The notes beneath the pieces were generated by a model. That model was not told where the DNA came from. It saw only the letters and a list, made by a program, of their open reading frames with translations, and ran no database searches. DNA of 64,000 nucleotides from JBNLBS01 sp050303415 (GTDB lineage: Bacteria > Pseudomonadota > Gammaproteobacteria > Methylococcales > Methylomonadaceae), in contig JBNLBS010000007.1 in the NCBI GenBank assembly GCA_050303415.1, forward strand, positions 1-64,000, in the 5' to 3' direction. Positions 16,579 to 25,348 of this stretch are shown here, piece after piece (positions within the stretch are counted from its first letter, which is position 1; the number at the start of each line of letters is the position of its first letter). Made by a program: the position numbers and the translations under genes.

Positions 16579-16995
16579 ATGAGTTCATTACAAATATTTG
16601 ATATTTCGGGTAGTGGTATGAATGCTCAGTCGTTAAGACTGAATCTGGTTGCCAGTAATATTTCCAATGCCAATAGTGTCAGTAGCAGTATTGATGAAAC
16701 CTATAAATCCAGGCAACCGGTTTTTGCTGCAGAACTGAAGAATATTCAGGATAAACAAAATGCTGCCAGTCGGGTGAATGTTTTGGGCGTGGTGGAAAGT
16801 GATGCTCCGCCGGTGATGGAGTATGCACCCAATCATCCTATGGCTGACAAGGCAGGCTATATCTATAAACCTAATGTCAATACGGTGGAAGAAATGGCCA
16901 ATATGATGTCAGCTTCTCGTTCTTATCAGAACAATGTTGAAGTACTGAATACGGCAAAAGATTTGATTATTCAAACATTAAGAATGGGGCAATAG
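16579..16995 (+). CDS. flgC: Flagellar basal-body rod protein FlgC
   Basis: 138 residues. Proximal rod subunit. Starts MSSLQIFDISGSGMNAQSLR with the rod motif LVASNISNANSV and the FlgC ending MMSASRSYQNNVEVLNTAKD, LIIQTLRMGQ. Three bases after flgB. Confidence 0.97.
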   Translation: MSSLQIFDISGSGMNAQSLRLNLVASNISNANSVSSSIDETYKSRQPVFAAELKNIQDKQNAASRVNVLGVVESDAPPVMEYAPNHPMADKAGYIYKPNVNTVEEMANMMSASRSYQNNVEVLNTAKDLIIQTLRMGQ

Positions 16996-17005
16996 GGGAT
17001 AAACA

Positions 17006-17683
17006 ATGGCTATTGATTCGCTAGACAGATACAGAGAGTTGGGCTTGGCAACGGTTGATACAACACCGACAGGACCAAAGAAAAAAGAATTAGGCCAAGA
17101 TGCCTTTCTAAAGTTAATGACGACACAGTTAACGCATCAAGACCCTACCAAACCAATGGAAAATGGTGATTTTTTGGCGCAAATGGCGCAATTCAGTACT
17201 GTTTCCGGTATTCAGGATTTGCAGAAATCCTTTTCTGACTTCTCGGAATCAATTAGTTCCAGTCAGGCTTTACAGGCAGGTGCATTGGTGGGTCGATATG
17301 TTTCTGCGCCATCATCTGAAGGTCTTTTGGCTGCCGGGGGGGAAATTAAAGGTTCTTTTGAGTTGGATTCCAGCTCCCCCAGTGTGAATCTTAAAATTAT
17401 AGATCCGCAAACGGGAGAAACAGTCAGAGCTTTTGATTTGGGAGGGCAAGCAGGCGGTACGGTTCCATTTGTTTGGGATGGCACATTAAACGATGGCACT
17501 TATGCCGATCCCGGTGTTTATAAAATTAAAGTTGAAGGTATTGTCGAAGGTAAAAATACCGCGATAGCAACACAGATAGAATCAAAAGTTGAAAGTGTTG
17601 CCTTCGAAAAATCAGGGGGTATCAGTCTGAATTTGGCCGGGCTGGATTCCATTAAATTTAATCAGGTTAAGAAAATTCTTTAA
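17006..17683 (+). CDS. flgD: Hook assembly scaffold FlgD
   Basis: 225 residues. Temporary cap needed for FlgE polymerisation. N-terminal FlgD signature (LGQDAFLKLMTTQLTHQDPT, KPMENGDFLAQMAQFSTV), then a Tudor/FnIII-like C-terminal part with VPFVWDGTLNDGTYADPGVY. Ten bases after flgC. Confidence 0.97.
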   Translation: MAIDSLDRYRELGLATVDTTPTGPKKKELGQDAFLKLMTTQLTHQDPTKPMENGDFLAQMAQFSTVSGIQDLQKSFSDFSESISSSQALQAGALVGRYVSAPSSEGLLAAGGEIKGSFELDSSSPSVNLKIIDPQTGETVRAFDLGGQAGGTVPFVWDGTLNDGTYADPGVYKIKVEGIVEGKNTAIATQIESKVESVAFEKSGGISLNLAGLDSIKFNQVKKIL

Positions 17684-17698
17684 TTCCGGAGAACAAAA

Positions 17699-19114
17699 AT
17701 GGCATTTACAACAGCATTAAGCGGCCTGGCCGCTGCAACCAATAATTTATCAGTAACGGGTAATAATATTGCCAACGCAAATACAACTGGTTTTAAACGC
17801 TCACGTTCGGAATTTGCCGATGTTTATGCCGCCAGTTTCGGTGGTGTCAGTTCAATTACACCCGGTAGTGGTGTCAGGGTCGCAACCGTTGCGCAGCAAT
17901 TTAATCAGGGAAATTTGGATATTACCTCCAATAACCTGGATTTGGCGATCAGTGGAGAGGGTTTTTTTGTACTGGGGGAAGAAATAGGTAATACCAATTC
18001 AAAAATTTATACCCGTTCCGGTGAGTTTAAGCTGAATAAAGACAGTGTCGTGGTTAATAATCAGGGTAATCCGTTATTGGTTTATGCTCCCAACGTGGGG
18101 GGTGGTTTCAGCACCGGGGTAATGACAGAGATTTCTTTAGAAGGTCAGCAAGGCGAGCCGGTTGCTACGACAGAAGTAACAATGAAAGTTAATTTGGATG
18201 CTTCTCAACCTTCACTAGCTGCCGGAGCTTCAAATCCAGCTGCTGGTGCAGCTTTGCCTGCCGGTTCCAATCCTGCAAATGCGCCGGCAATTGCGGCCGG
18301 TAATGTCGATACCGCTGCATTTATTGGTTTTGATCCGACAGATTCGACAACCTATACAGCCCAAACTTCAGTAACCAGTTATGATTCTTTAGGGGTTTCT
18401 CATACGCAAACGACTTATTTTATTGCCGGTGATCCAGTGGCCAGCGGTCGTGAATGGGCTGTTTTTAATTATATTGACGGTAATCCTGTTGGTGTTCCTT
18501 CTGGTACTGCTGTGGCACCTTCAACTCTGGTAGCTGGCGGTACAGGTGCTTTGGCTGGATTAACGGCTGATCATGTTGGACAAACCTTAGTATTTGACAA
18601 TTTAGGTCAGTTGACACCAGCCACTTCGGGCTTGGTATCCTTAAACACCTATACCATTCCTAGTGCAGCTGACTTAACTGTACAAATGGATTATGCCAAT
18701 TCAACACAATATTCCAGTAACTTTAGTGTGGAGGATTTGGCTCAAAATGGTTTACCTACGGGTGAATTAACCAGTATTGATATTGATGGAGATGGTATTG
18801 TTTTCGCACGTTTTTCCAATGGCGCCTCTGAAGCATTGGGTAAAGTGGCTTTAACACGGTTTCCAAATCCACAAGGGATGACCAAGTTAGGCGATACCAC
18901 TTGGGCGCAAAGTTCTGCCTCGGGTGAGCCAATCCCTGGTGAAGCAGGTGGTAATAATTTCGGTATTATCCAATCGGGTTCATTGGAATCCTCAAATGTA
19001 GATTTAGCGTCTCAATTGGTTAATTTGATTATTGCCCAGCAGACTTATCAGGCAAATTCGGAAACCATTTCAACTGAGAATCAGATTATTCAGTCTATTT
19101 TGAATATTCGTTAA
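17699..19114 (+). CDS. flgE: Flagellar hook protein FlgE
   Basis: 471 residues. Hook subunit. N-terminal rod/hook motif (ALSGLAAATNNLSVTGNNIA, NANTTGFKRSRSEFAD), a middle domain with a stretch of Ala/Pro/Gly repeats (about 170-200), and the C-terminal helix ESSNVDLASQLVNLIIAQQT, YQANSETIST. Somewhat longer than the enterobacterial form because of the middle domain. SD CGGAG before ATG 17699. Confidence 0.97.
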   Translation: MAFTTALSGLAAATNNLSVTGNNIANANTTGFKRSRSEFADVYAASFGGVSSITPGSGVRVATVAQQFNQGNLDITSNNLDLAISGEGFFVLGEEIGNTNSKIYTRSGEFKLNKDSVVVNNQGNPLLVYAPNVGGGFSTGVMTEISLEGQQGEPVATTEVTMKVNLDASQPSLAAGASNPAAGAALPAGSNPANAPAIAAGNVDTAAFIGFDPTDSTTYTAQTSVTSYDSLGVSHTQTTYFIAGDPVASGREWAVFNYIDGNPVGVPSGTAVAPSTLVAGGTGALAGLTADHVGQTLVFDNLGQLTPATSGLVSLNTYTIPSAADLTVQMDYANSTQYSSNFSVEDLAQNGLPTGELTSIDIDGDGIVFARFSNGASEALGKVALTRFPNPQGMTKLGDTTWAQSSASGEPIPGEAGGNNFGIIQSGSLESSNVDLASQLVNLIIAQQTYQANSETISTENQIIQSILNIR

Positions 19115-19143
19115 TAATATCATTCGTATATTGGAGAGCTGTT

Positions 19144-19884
19144 ATGGACCGTAGCCTTTATATCGCCATGAATGGAGCCAAGCAGACTTTGCTGGCTCAA
19201 ACTTCAAACGCCAATAATTTGGCGAATACCCAGACTATCGGGTTTAAGGCCGATTTGGAACAGGCGCGCGCAATGCCGGTTTTTGGCCCGGGCTTTCCAA
19301 GTCGGGTTTATGCCATGACCGAACGCCCAGGGACTGATTTGTCTGCCGGTGGTTTGCAGACGACCGGTGGCGAACTGGACCTGGCAATTAAGGGTGAAGG
19401 CTGGTTTGCGGTCCAGAGCCCGGATGGCAAGGAGGCTTATACCAGAGCGGGTGATTTGAATCTTACCCCACAAGGAGCATTGTTAAATAGCGCAGGCTTA
19501 AAAGTTTTGGGGAATGGCGGTCCTATTACCATCCCACCCGCAAGTAAAGTTGATATTGGTAACGATGGCACAATCAGTATTGTGCCATTGGGTTCTAATG
19601 CAACTGAACTGGTTGTGGTGGACCGGATCAAATTAGTCAATCCCGGTCTGGAAGAGTTGGAAAAAAATAAAGATGGCTTGATGCATTTAAAGCAGGGCGG
19701 CGCTCTTGCAGCAGATGCAAATGTGAGTGTGATTCAAGGTGCTTTGGAAGGCAGTAATGTCAATGCCATTAGCGCAATGGTCGATATGATTGAGCTGGCC
19801 AGAAACTTTGAGTTACAAACAAAAGTAATGAAAAATGCTGATGATAATGCCGGTGTCAGTGCAAGCCTGATGAGAATGGCATAG
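19144..19884 (+). CDS. flgF: Flagellar basal-body rod protein FlgF
   Basis: 246 residues. Proximal rod. MDRSLYIAMNGAKQTLLAQT, SNANNLANTQTIGFKADLEQ, the FlgF/G domain (TGGELDLAIKGEGWFAVQ; YTRAGDLNLTPQGALLNSAG), and a C-terminal rod helix (GSNVNAISAMVDMIELARNF). SD GGAGAG upstream. Confidence 0.97.
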   Translation: MDRSLYIAMNGAKQTLLAQTSNANNLANTQTIGFKADLEQARAMPVFGPGFPSRVYAMTERPGTDLSAGGLQTTGGELDLAIKGEGWFAVQSPDGKEAYTRAGDLNLTPQGALLNSAGLKVLGNGGPITIPPASKVDIGNDGTISIVPLGSNATELVVVDRIKLVNPGLEELEKNKDGLMHLKQGGALAADANVSVIQGALEGSNVNAISAMVDMIELARNFELQTKVMKNADDNAGVSASLMRMA

Positions 19885-19936
19885 ATTATGCTTTGTTATT
19901 CTATAAGGCAGAAAATTGTCATTTTAGGAGGTTATC

Positions 19937-20725
19937 ATGACAGAAAGAGCATTATGGGTAGCAAAGACGGGCTTAGACGCTCAACAAACAAGAATGGCGG
20001 TAATCGCCAATAACCTGGCAAACGTCAACACCACGGGCTTTAAAAAATCCAAAGCTGTTTTTGAAGACCTCGTGTATCAAAATATCCGGCAGGTTGGTTC
20101 CCAATCTACGCAAAATACACAATTACCCACGGGACTTCAGCTGGGTACTGGCGTTAGAACCGTAGCGACAGAAAAGCAGCATACTCAAGGTAATATCCAA
20201 CAAACAGAAAATCAATTGGATGTAGCGATTAGTGGTCGTGGTTATTTTCAGATATTAACGCCTAATGGGGATATCAATTATACCCGTGACGGTTCATTTA
20301 AAATCAATTCAGACGGACAGATTGTGACGTCAGGCGGACTTGAACTGGAACCGGCACTCAATATTCCAACTGATACTCTAAGTTTTACCATCGGACGGGA
20401 CGGTACGGTTTCAGTGGTTCAGCCGGGTAATCCAACGCCGACTCAAATAGGGCAAATTCAGTTAGCCAGTTTTATTAATCCGCAAGGCCTGGATCCGGTT
20501 GGTGAAAACCTGTTTAAAGAATCAGCTGCCAGTGGTGCTCCTATTATCGGTACGGCTGGAGAGAATGAATTTGGTATTCTTCAGCAGGGATCGCTGGAAA
20601 CATCAAATGTGAATGTGGTTGAAGAGCTGGTGAGCATGATTGAAACCCAGCGGGCGTATGAAATGAACTCAAAAGCCATTTCAACCACCGATCAAATGCT
20701 GTCTTACGTCACCCAGCAATTATAA
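19937..20725 (+). CDS. flgG: Flagellar distal rod protein FlgG
   Basis: 262 residues, the standard length. TERALWVAKTGLDAQQTRMA, VIANNLANVNTTGFKKSKAV, then GLQLGTGVRTVATEKQHTQG and the ending SNVNVVEELVSMIETQRAYE. Strong SD AGGAGG eleven bases before ATG 19937, matching the high copy number of FlgG in the rod. Confidence 0.98.
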   Translation: MTERALWVAKTGLDAQQTRMAVIANNLANVNTTGFKKSKAVFEDLVYQNIRQVGSQSTQNTQLPTGLQLGTGVRTVATEKQHTQGNIQQTENQLDVAISGRGYFQILTPNGDINYTRDGSFKINSDGQIVTSGGLELEPALNIPTDTLSFTIGRDGTVSVVQPGNPTPTQIGQIQLASFINPQGLDPVGENLFKESAASGAPIIGTAGENEFGILQQGSLETSNVNVVEELVSMIETQRAYEMNSKAISTTDQMLSYVTQQL

Positions 20726-20739
20726 AGCTGGAGGTTAAT

Positions 20740-21414
20740 ATGACACGTCTAATAATTAGTTTTATGGTTTTAGCAGTATTGTTACTGCAGGGCTGTAGCG
20801 CTTTACCCAGGAGAGACCCTGCATTTGCCCCCGTGCCGGCATCAGCAATGCTGCCCCCGGTGCAGGCGACAGGCTCTATTTATCAGGCGGGTTATGATAT
20901 GCGCCTGTTTGAAGATCAGACTGCACGACGGGTTGGTGATATTTTAACGGTAAAATTGTCTGAACAAACTCAAGCCTTAAAAAGGTCCGAGCTAGATTCT
21001 TCTAAAGATAATTCGGTTTCTGTTTCCGCGCCCACATTATGGGGGGTGGCTGCTTCGACTTTTATGGGTAAAGATTTAGAAACCAGTTTGGAAACAGCGA
21101 TTGATTATGAAGGTGAAGGGCAAGCCAGACAGAGCAATAGCTTGACCGGGGATATTACTGTTTCTGTGGTACAGGTATTACCCAATGGCAATTTAAAAAT
21201 CCGGGGGGAAAAGCGAGTCACGCTTAACCAGGGGGATGAATATATCCGTTTATCCGGTATCGTCAGGCAACGGGATATCACAACGGCGAATACCGTCTTA
21301 TCCACTCAGGTGGCCGATGCAACCATTATGTATACTGGAACAGGCGCAGTAGCGGATGCCAGTAAAGTGGGCTGGTTTGCACGTATTTTTATGAGCCCTT
21401 GGTTTCCATTCTAA
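20740..21414 (+). CDS. flgH: Flagellar L-ring lipoprotein FlgH
   Basis: 224 residues. Outer-membrane ring. Lipoprotein signal with lipobox LLQGC, acylated Cys19. FlgH signatures: MRLFEDQTARRVGDILTVKL, NGNLKIRGEKRVTLNQGDEY, IRLSGIVRQRDI and the aromatic ending SPWFPF. Follows flgG by 14 bases. Confidence 0.97.
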   Translation: MTRLIISFMVLAVLLLQGCSALPRRDPAFAPVPASAMLPPVQATGSIYQAGYDMRLFEDQTARRVGDILTVKLSEQTQALKRSELDSSKDNSVSVSAPTLWGVAASTFMGKDLETSLETAIDYEGEGQARQSNSLTGDITVSVVQVLPNGNLKIRGEKRVTLNQGDEYIRLSGIVRQRDITTANTVLSTQVADATIMYTGTGAVADASKVGWFARIFMSPWFPF

Positions 21415-21426
21415 AAGGTTAAGCTA

Positions 21427-22530
21427 ATGAATTTTCTAATAAAAAAAATAGCACCTTATCTTCTTTTGCTTGTTGTCGGGATCAATCAGGCGAACGGGGA
21501 ACGGATTAAAGATTTGGCTTCTATCGCAGGCGTTCGGTCAAATCAGTTGATTGGTTACGGCTTGGTGGTCGGTTTAAATAAAACCGGGGATAAAACCAAG
21601 TTTACCGGCCAAAGTTTAAGCGCGATGTTGGCTCAATTAGGGTTAAAATTGCCGCCCGGCGTAGACCCCAAAGCCAAAAATATTGCAGCGGTGTCTATAC
21701 ATGCCGAATTGCCGGCCTTTGCCAAGCCGGGTCAAACAATTGACGTTACCGTGTCTTCAATCGGTGATGCGAAAAGTTTACGTGGCGGCTCTTTGTTAAT
21801 GACGCCTTTAAAAGGGGCGGATGGTCAGGTTTATGCTGTTGCTCAAGGTAACCTGGTGGTTGGCGGTTTAACTGCGGGTGGTCGGGATGGATCAAAAATC
21901 ACCGTAAACAACCCCAGTGTTGGACGTATTGCGAATGGTGCGACGGTAGAGCGTGCGGTTCCTACACCTTTTTTGGATGGCAAAAGCCTAGTTTTTAATC
22001 TACATCGTTCTGATTTTACTACGGCAAACCGTATGGTTGAGGCGATTAATCGCATACTGGGCCCCGGTACCGCAAAAGCATTGGATGCTACTTCCGTTAA
22101 AGTCAGTTCCCCACTTGACCCATCACAACGAGTAGCCTTTGCCTCTATGCTGGAAAATATGGAGGTTATGCCCGATGATGCACCCGCACGAATTATTATT
22201 AATTCACGCACCGGAACAGTGGTTATTAACAGTAAGGTTAGAGTGCAGCCGGCAGCGGTTTCACATGGTAGTTTAACGGTAACCATCAGTGAAGATCAGC
22301 AAGTTAGTCAGCCTGCAGCACTTTCGGGCGGACAAACAGTGGTTACGCCTCAGTCTGATGTGCAAATACAGGAAGGGAATAGCCGAATGTTTGTATTTAA
22401 CCCGGGGGTTTCGCTGGATGAGATAGTCCGTGCTGTGAACAATGTGGGAGCGGCTCCGAGTGACCTGGTGGCTATTCTGGAAGCGCTAAAATCAGCCGGT
22501 GCCTTGCGTGCTGAGTTAGTGGTTATTTAG
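21427..22530 (+). CDS. flgI: Flagellar P-ring protein FlgI
   Basis: 367 residues. Periplasmic ring in the peptidoglycan layer, folded with help from FlgA (12969-13667). Sec signal peptide (about 1-24), then RIKDLASIAGVRSNQLIGYG, LVVGLNKTGD, LPAFAKPGQTIDVTVSSIGD, AKSLRGGSLLMTPLKGADGQ and the C-terminal LVAILEALKSAGALRAELVV. Standard length. Confidence 0.98.
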   Translation: MNFLIKKIAPYLLLLVVGINQANGERIKDLASIAGVRSNQLIGYGLVVGLNKTGDKTKFTGQSLSAMLAQLGLKLPPGVDPKAKNIAAVSIHAELPAFAKPGQTIDVTVSSIGDAKSLRGGSLLMTPLKGADGQVYAVAQGNLVVGGLTAGGRDGSKITVNNPSVGRIANGATVERAVPTPFLDGKSLVFNLHRSDFTTANRMVEAINRILGPGTAKALDATSVKVSSPLDPSQRVAFASMLENMEVMPDDAPARIIINSRTGTVVINSKVRVQPAAVSHGSLTVTISEDQQVSQPAALSGGQTVVTPQSDVQIQEGNSRMFVFNPGVSLDEIVRAVNNVGAAPSDLVAILEALKSAGALRAELVVI

Positions 22531-22564
22531 TTATCTGGCGCATTGATGAAAAAATGGAGGGCTT

Positions 22565-23503
22565 ATGCTTAATGTAAAACAAGCCGATGTTTATACCGAC
22601 TTTAGTGGCTTGGCCAAGTTAAAAAACGAAGCCAGAAAGGAGTCACCGGAAGCGTTAAAACATGTTGCCAAGCAATTTGAGTCTATTTTTTTGAAAATGA
22701 TGCTGAAAAATATGCGCGATGCTAAATTGTCCGATGGTATTTTTGATAGCGATCAAAGTGAGTTTTACCAGGAAATGTATGATCAGCAATTGGCTGTTCA
22801 CCTTTCAGCTGAATCTGGCATAGGTCTTGCCGATATGATAGTAAAACAACTCAGTCCTGCGCAGCCAGTGGCGGATAAGTTGGCGCTAAAAGATTATTTT
22901 AAAAAGCCGGTAAATATGGGTAAAAATAAAAAGGTTGAACAATTAAACCAAGATACGAAGTTCGTTGAAACTAAAAAGGCTAATAAAAAAATCAAGAGCG
23001 GCAAAAATTTGCCGATAAAGACTATAGATCAGTTTATTAAACAGCTTAAGCCCTATGCAGATAAGGCTGCAGAAGAACTAGGGGTTGATAGTCGGATGCT
23101 TATGGCGCAAGCAGCACTGGAAACCGGTTGGGGTAAATCGGTTATTAGGACTAAAGAAGGCAGCAGTAGTCATAATTTATTCAATATTAAAGCGGATAAA
23201 TCATGGCATGGAAATAAAGCGGTTGTACCAACTCTGGAATTTGAAAGTGGCGTCGCCAAAAAAACAGTCTCAGGTTTCAGGTCGTATGAAAGCTATCAGG
23301 ACAGTTTTTCTGACTATGTCTCATTTATAAAACAGAACCCCCGTTATAGTGATGCAATAAAACAAGTGGGAAACCCAGATAAATATATACAGGAATTACA
23401 AAAAGCCGGTTATGCCACTGACCCTAGATATGCAGAAAAGGTGATGGCAATTTATAACAGTAACAAAATGATAGCCGAAGAGTCGGTTGTCGCTATGAAA
23501 TAA
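22565..23503 (+). CDS. flgJ: Flagellar rod cap and peptidoglycan hydrolase FlgJ
   Basis: 312 residues. Two-domain FlgJ: N-terminal rod-cap domain (KHVAKQFESIFLKMMLKNMR; SDQSEFYQEMYDQQLA) and a C-terminal glucosaminidase domain of the GH73 type (about 155-305: MLMAQAALETGWGKSVIRTK, NLFNIKAD, KAGYATDPRYAEKV). It opens the wall for the growing rod. The two are joined by a Lys-rich linker (about 115-145). SD TGGAGG. Confidence 0.97.
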   Translation: MLNVKQADVYTDFSGLAKLKNEARKESPEALKHVAKQFESIFLKMMLKNMRDAKLSDGIFDSDQSEFYQEMYDQQLAVHLSAESGIGLADMIVKQLSPAQPVADKLALKDYFKKPVNMGKNKKVEQLNQDTKFVETKKANKKIKSGKNLPIKTIDQFIKQLKPYADKAAEELGVDSRMLMAQAALETGWGKSVIRTKEGSSSHNLFNIKADKSWHGNKAVVPTLEFESGVAKKTVSGFRSYESYQDSFSDYVSFIKQNPRYSDAIKQVGNPDKYIQELQKAGYATDPRYAEKVMAIYNSNKMIAEESVVAMK

Positions 23504-23552
23504 GCTGTTGCAGTGATTGGATTGAGAAAGATTATATTCAAAAGGTAATGTT

Positions 23553-25346
23553 ATGAGTTTATTAGGCAGTAGTATATCAGGGCTAATCTCTTCACAAGTA
23601 GCATTGGAGACAACCAGTCATAATATTGCTAACGTCAACAAGGAAGGCTATAGCCGTCAGCGTGTTGAACTGGGGACCCGTTTACCGGAGTACACGGGTG
23701 GCGGTTACGTGGGGCAAGGGGTGGATGTCGAAAATATTACCCGAAGCCATTCAGAGTTTTTGAACGAGCAGCTAAGAGACAGTGCTTCTGTTTTGGGGGA
23801 AGTGAAACAATACAGTTTTATGGCTTCCCAGATCGATGATTTATTGGCCGATCCGGATACTGGTGTGGCCCCGGCGCTTAGCAGTTTTTTTAATTCTGTA
23901 AGTGGCGTGGCAAACGATCCATCATCAACGCCGGCCAGACAGGTTATGCTGACAGAAAGCGAAATTTTGGTGCAGCGTTTACATACCATGGGTGAGCGCC
24001 TTGACACCAAACGTGATCAGTTAAATACCGATTTAAAAGTGATGCTGGGCGACCTTAACTCGGCCGCTACGGCTATTGCCGATCTAAATGTAAAGATTGT
24101 TTCGGCATTGGGTAAGTCTTCAGGTGAACAGCAGCCTAATGATTTGATGGATGAGCGGGATCAGTTATTATTGGAGTTATCTGAAAAAGTCGATATCAAT
24201 ATTTTACAGCAGGCTGATGGGTCTGTATCTGTTTTTCTAGGTCAAGGGCAGGCAATTGTTTTAAATGCTGTGGGTTATACATTTGGTACACAAGCCTCTG
24301 AATTTGATCCGAACCGTTTGGAAATCACTCTGGATAGCCCGAACTCGAAACAGGTTGTTACCAGCGTTATCACGGGTGGAGAAATGGCGGGACTGTTACG
24401 GTTTAGAGATGAGGTTCTGGATCCTGCTCAAAAAAAGCTGGGATTGATCGCAGCAGGGTTGGCGATGGATTTCAACCAGATTCATCAAAACGGATATGAT
24501 CTGGATGGTGCTGCCGGTGAGCGTTATTTTGATTTTGGTACGGTTGAGGTGCCGGTATTGTATAGCCGGTTGAATACTGGAACAGCCCAGGTTACAGTAA
24601 CCTATTCAGATCCTGATGTGGATATTGGTGCGGCCGGTCGGCTAGATTTCAGTGATTACACGCTGGAGTTTGACGGCGCTAATTATTCATTGATTCGCAA
24701 TGCCGATAAATCCAGTATTGCCCTGACGGCAACTGCTGTTGTTCCAGCAACTGTCCCGGCTTCTGCAACGCTTGCACCGACAACCAGTCCACCTGATTAC
24801 TTGCCGGGTATTGCAATTAATATTACTACGGATGTGGGGTTTTCAGCGGCGGCTGGCGATAGTTTTCTGGTTCGGCCAAGTTTTGACGCGGCAAATAAAA
24901 TTGATACCACGCTGGTAGATGCCCGAAAAATAGCGGCTGCGACGAATGTCGAGGTTGACCCGGTTACCGGGCAGGATGTTTTAGATGGTGGCGGTAACCC
25001 GGTAATTATAAATGGTCCCATGCCGGGAGATAACAGGAATGCCATTTTGCTGGCTAATTTGGTTAACCAAAGTACTTTGAGTAATGGTACTTCGTCTTAT
25101 GCCGACATATCTTCAGAGATAATTTCCGATGTAGGTACCTTGACGCATGCGGCTAAGGTTGCCACCAAGGCGCAGGAAGTGTTATTCAATCATACCAAGG
25201 GTGAAAAAGAAAGTTTGACCGGCGTAAATTTAGATGAAGAGGCGGCAAATTTAATAAAATTTCAGCAATCTTATCAAGCGGCAGCGCAGGCCATTTCCAT
25301 TTCAAGTACAATTTTTGATGCCTTAATCGGTGCTGTTCGGAGGTAA
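23553..25346 (+). CDS. flgK: Hook-filament junction protein FlgK (HAP1)
   Basis: 597 residues. First junction zone protein, exported with FlgN. N-terminus SLLGSSISGLISSQVALETT, SHNIANVNKEGYSRQRVEL; C-terminal helix VNLDEEAANLIKFQQSYQAA, AQAISISSTIFDALIGAVRR. The middle part (about 400-480) is a variable Ala/Thr/Pro-rich insertion. Overlap of the SD for flgL with its stop couples the two genes. Confidence 0.97.
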   Translation: MSLLGSSISGLISSQVALETTSHNIANVNKEGYSRQRVELGTRLPEYTGGGYVGQGVDVENITRSHSEFLNEQLRDSASVLGEVKQYSFMASQIDDLLADPDTGVAPALSSFFNSVSGVANDPSSTPARQVMLTESEILVQRLHTMGERLDTKRDQLNTDLKVMLGDLNSAATAIADLNVKIVSALGKSSGEQQPNDLMDERDQLLLELSEKVDINILQQADGSVSVFLGQGQAIVLNAVGYTFGTQASEFDPNRLEITLDSPNSKQVVTSVITGGEMAGLLRFRDEVLDPAQKKLGLIAAGLAMDFNQIHQNGYDLDGAAGERYFDFGTVEVPVLYSRLNTGTAQVTVTYSDPDVDIGAAGRLDFSDYTLEFDGANYSLIRNADKSSIALTATAVVPATVPASATLAPTTSPPDYLPGIAINITTDVGFSAAAGDSFLVRPSFDAANKIDTTLVDARKIAAATNVEVDPVTGQDVLDGGGNPVIINGPMPGDNRNAILLANLVNQSTLSNGTSSYADISSEIISDVGTLTHAAKVATKAQEVLFNHTKGEKESLTGVNLDEEAANLIKFQQSYQAAAQAISISSTIFDALIGAVRR

Positions 25347-25348
25347 CT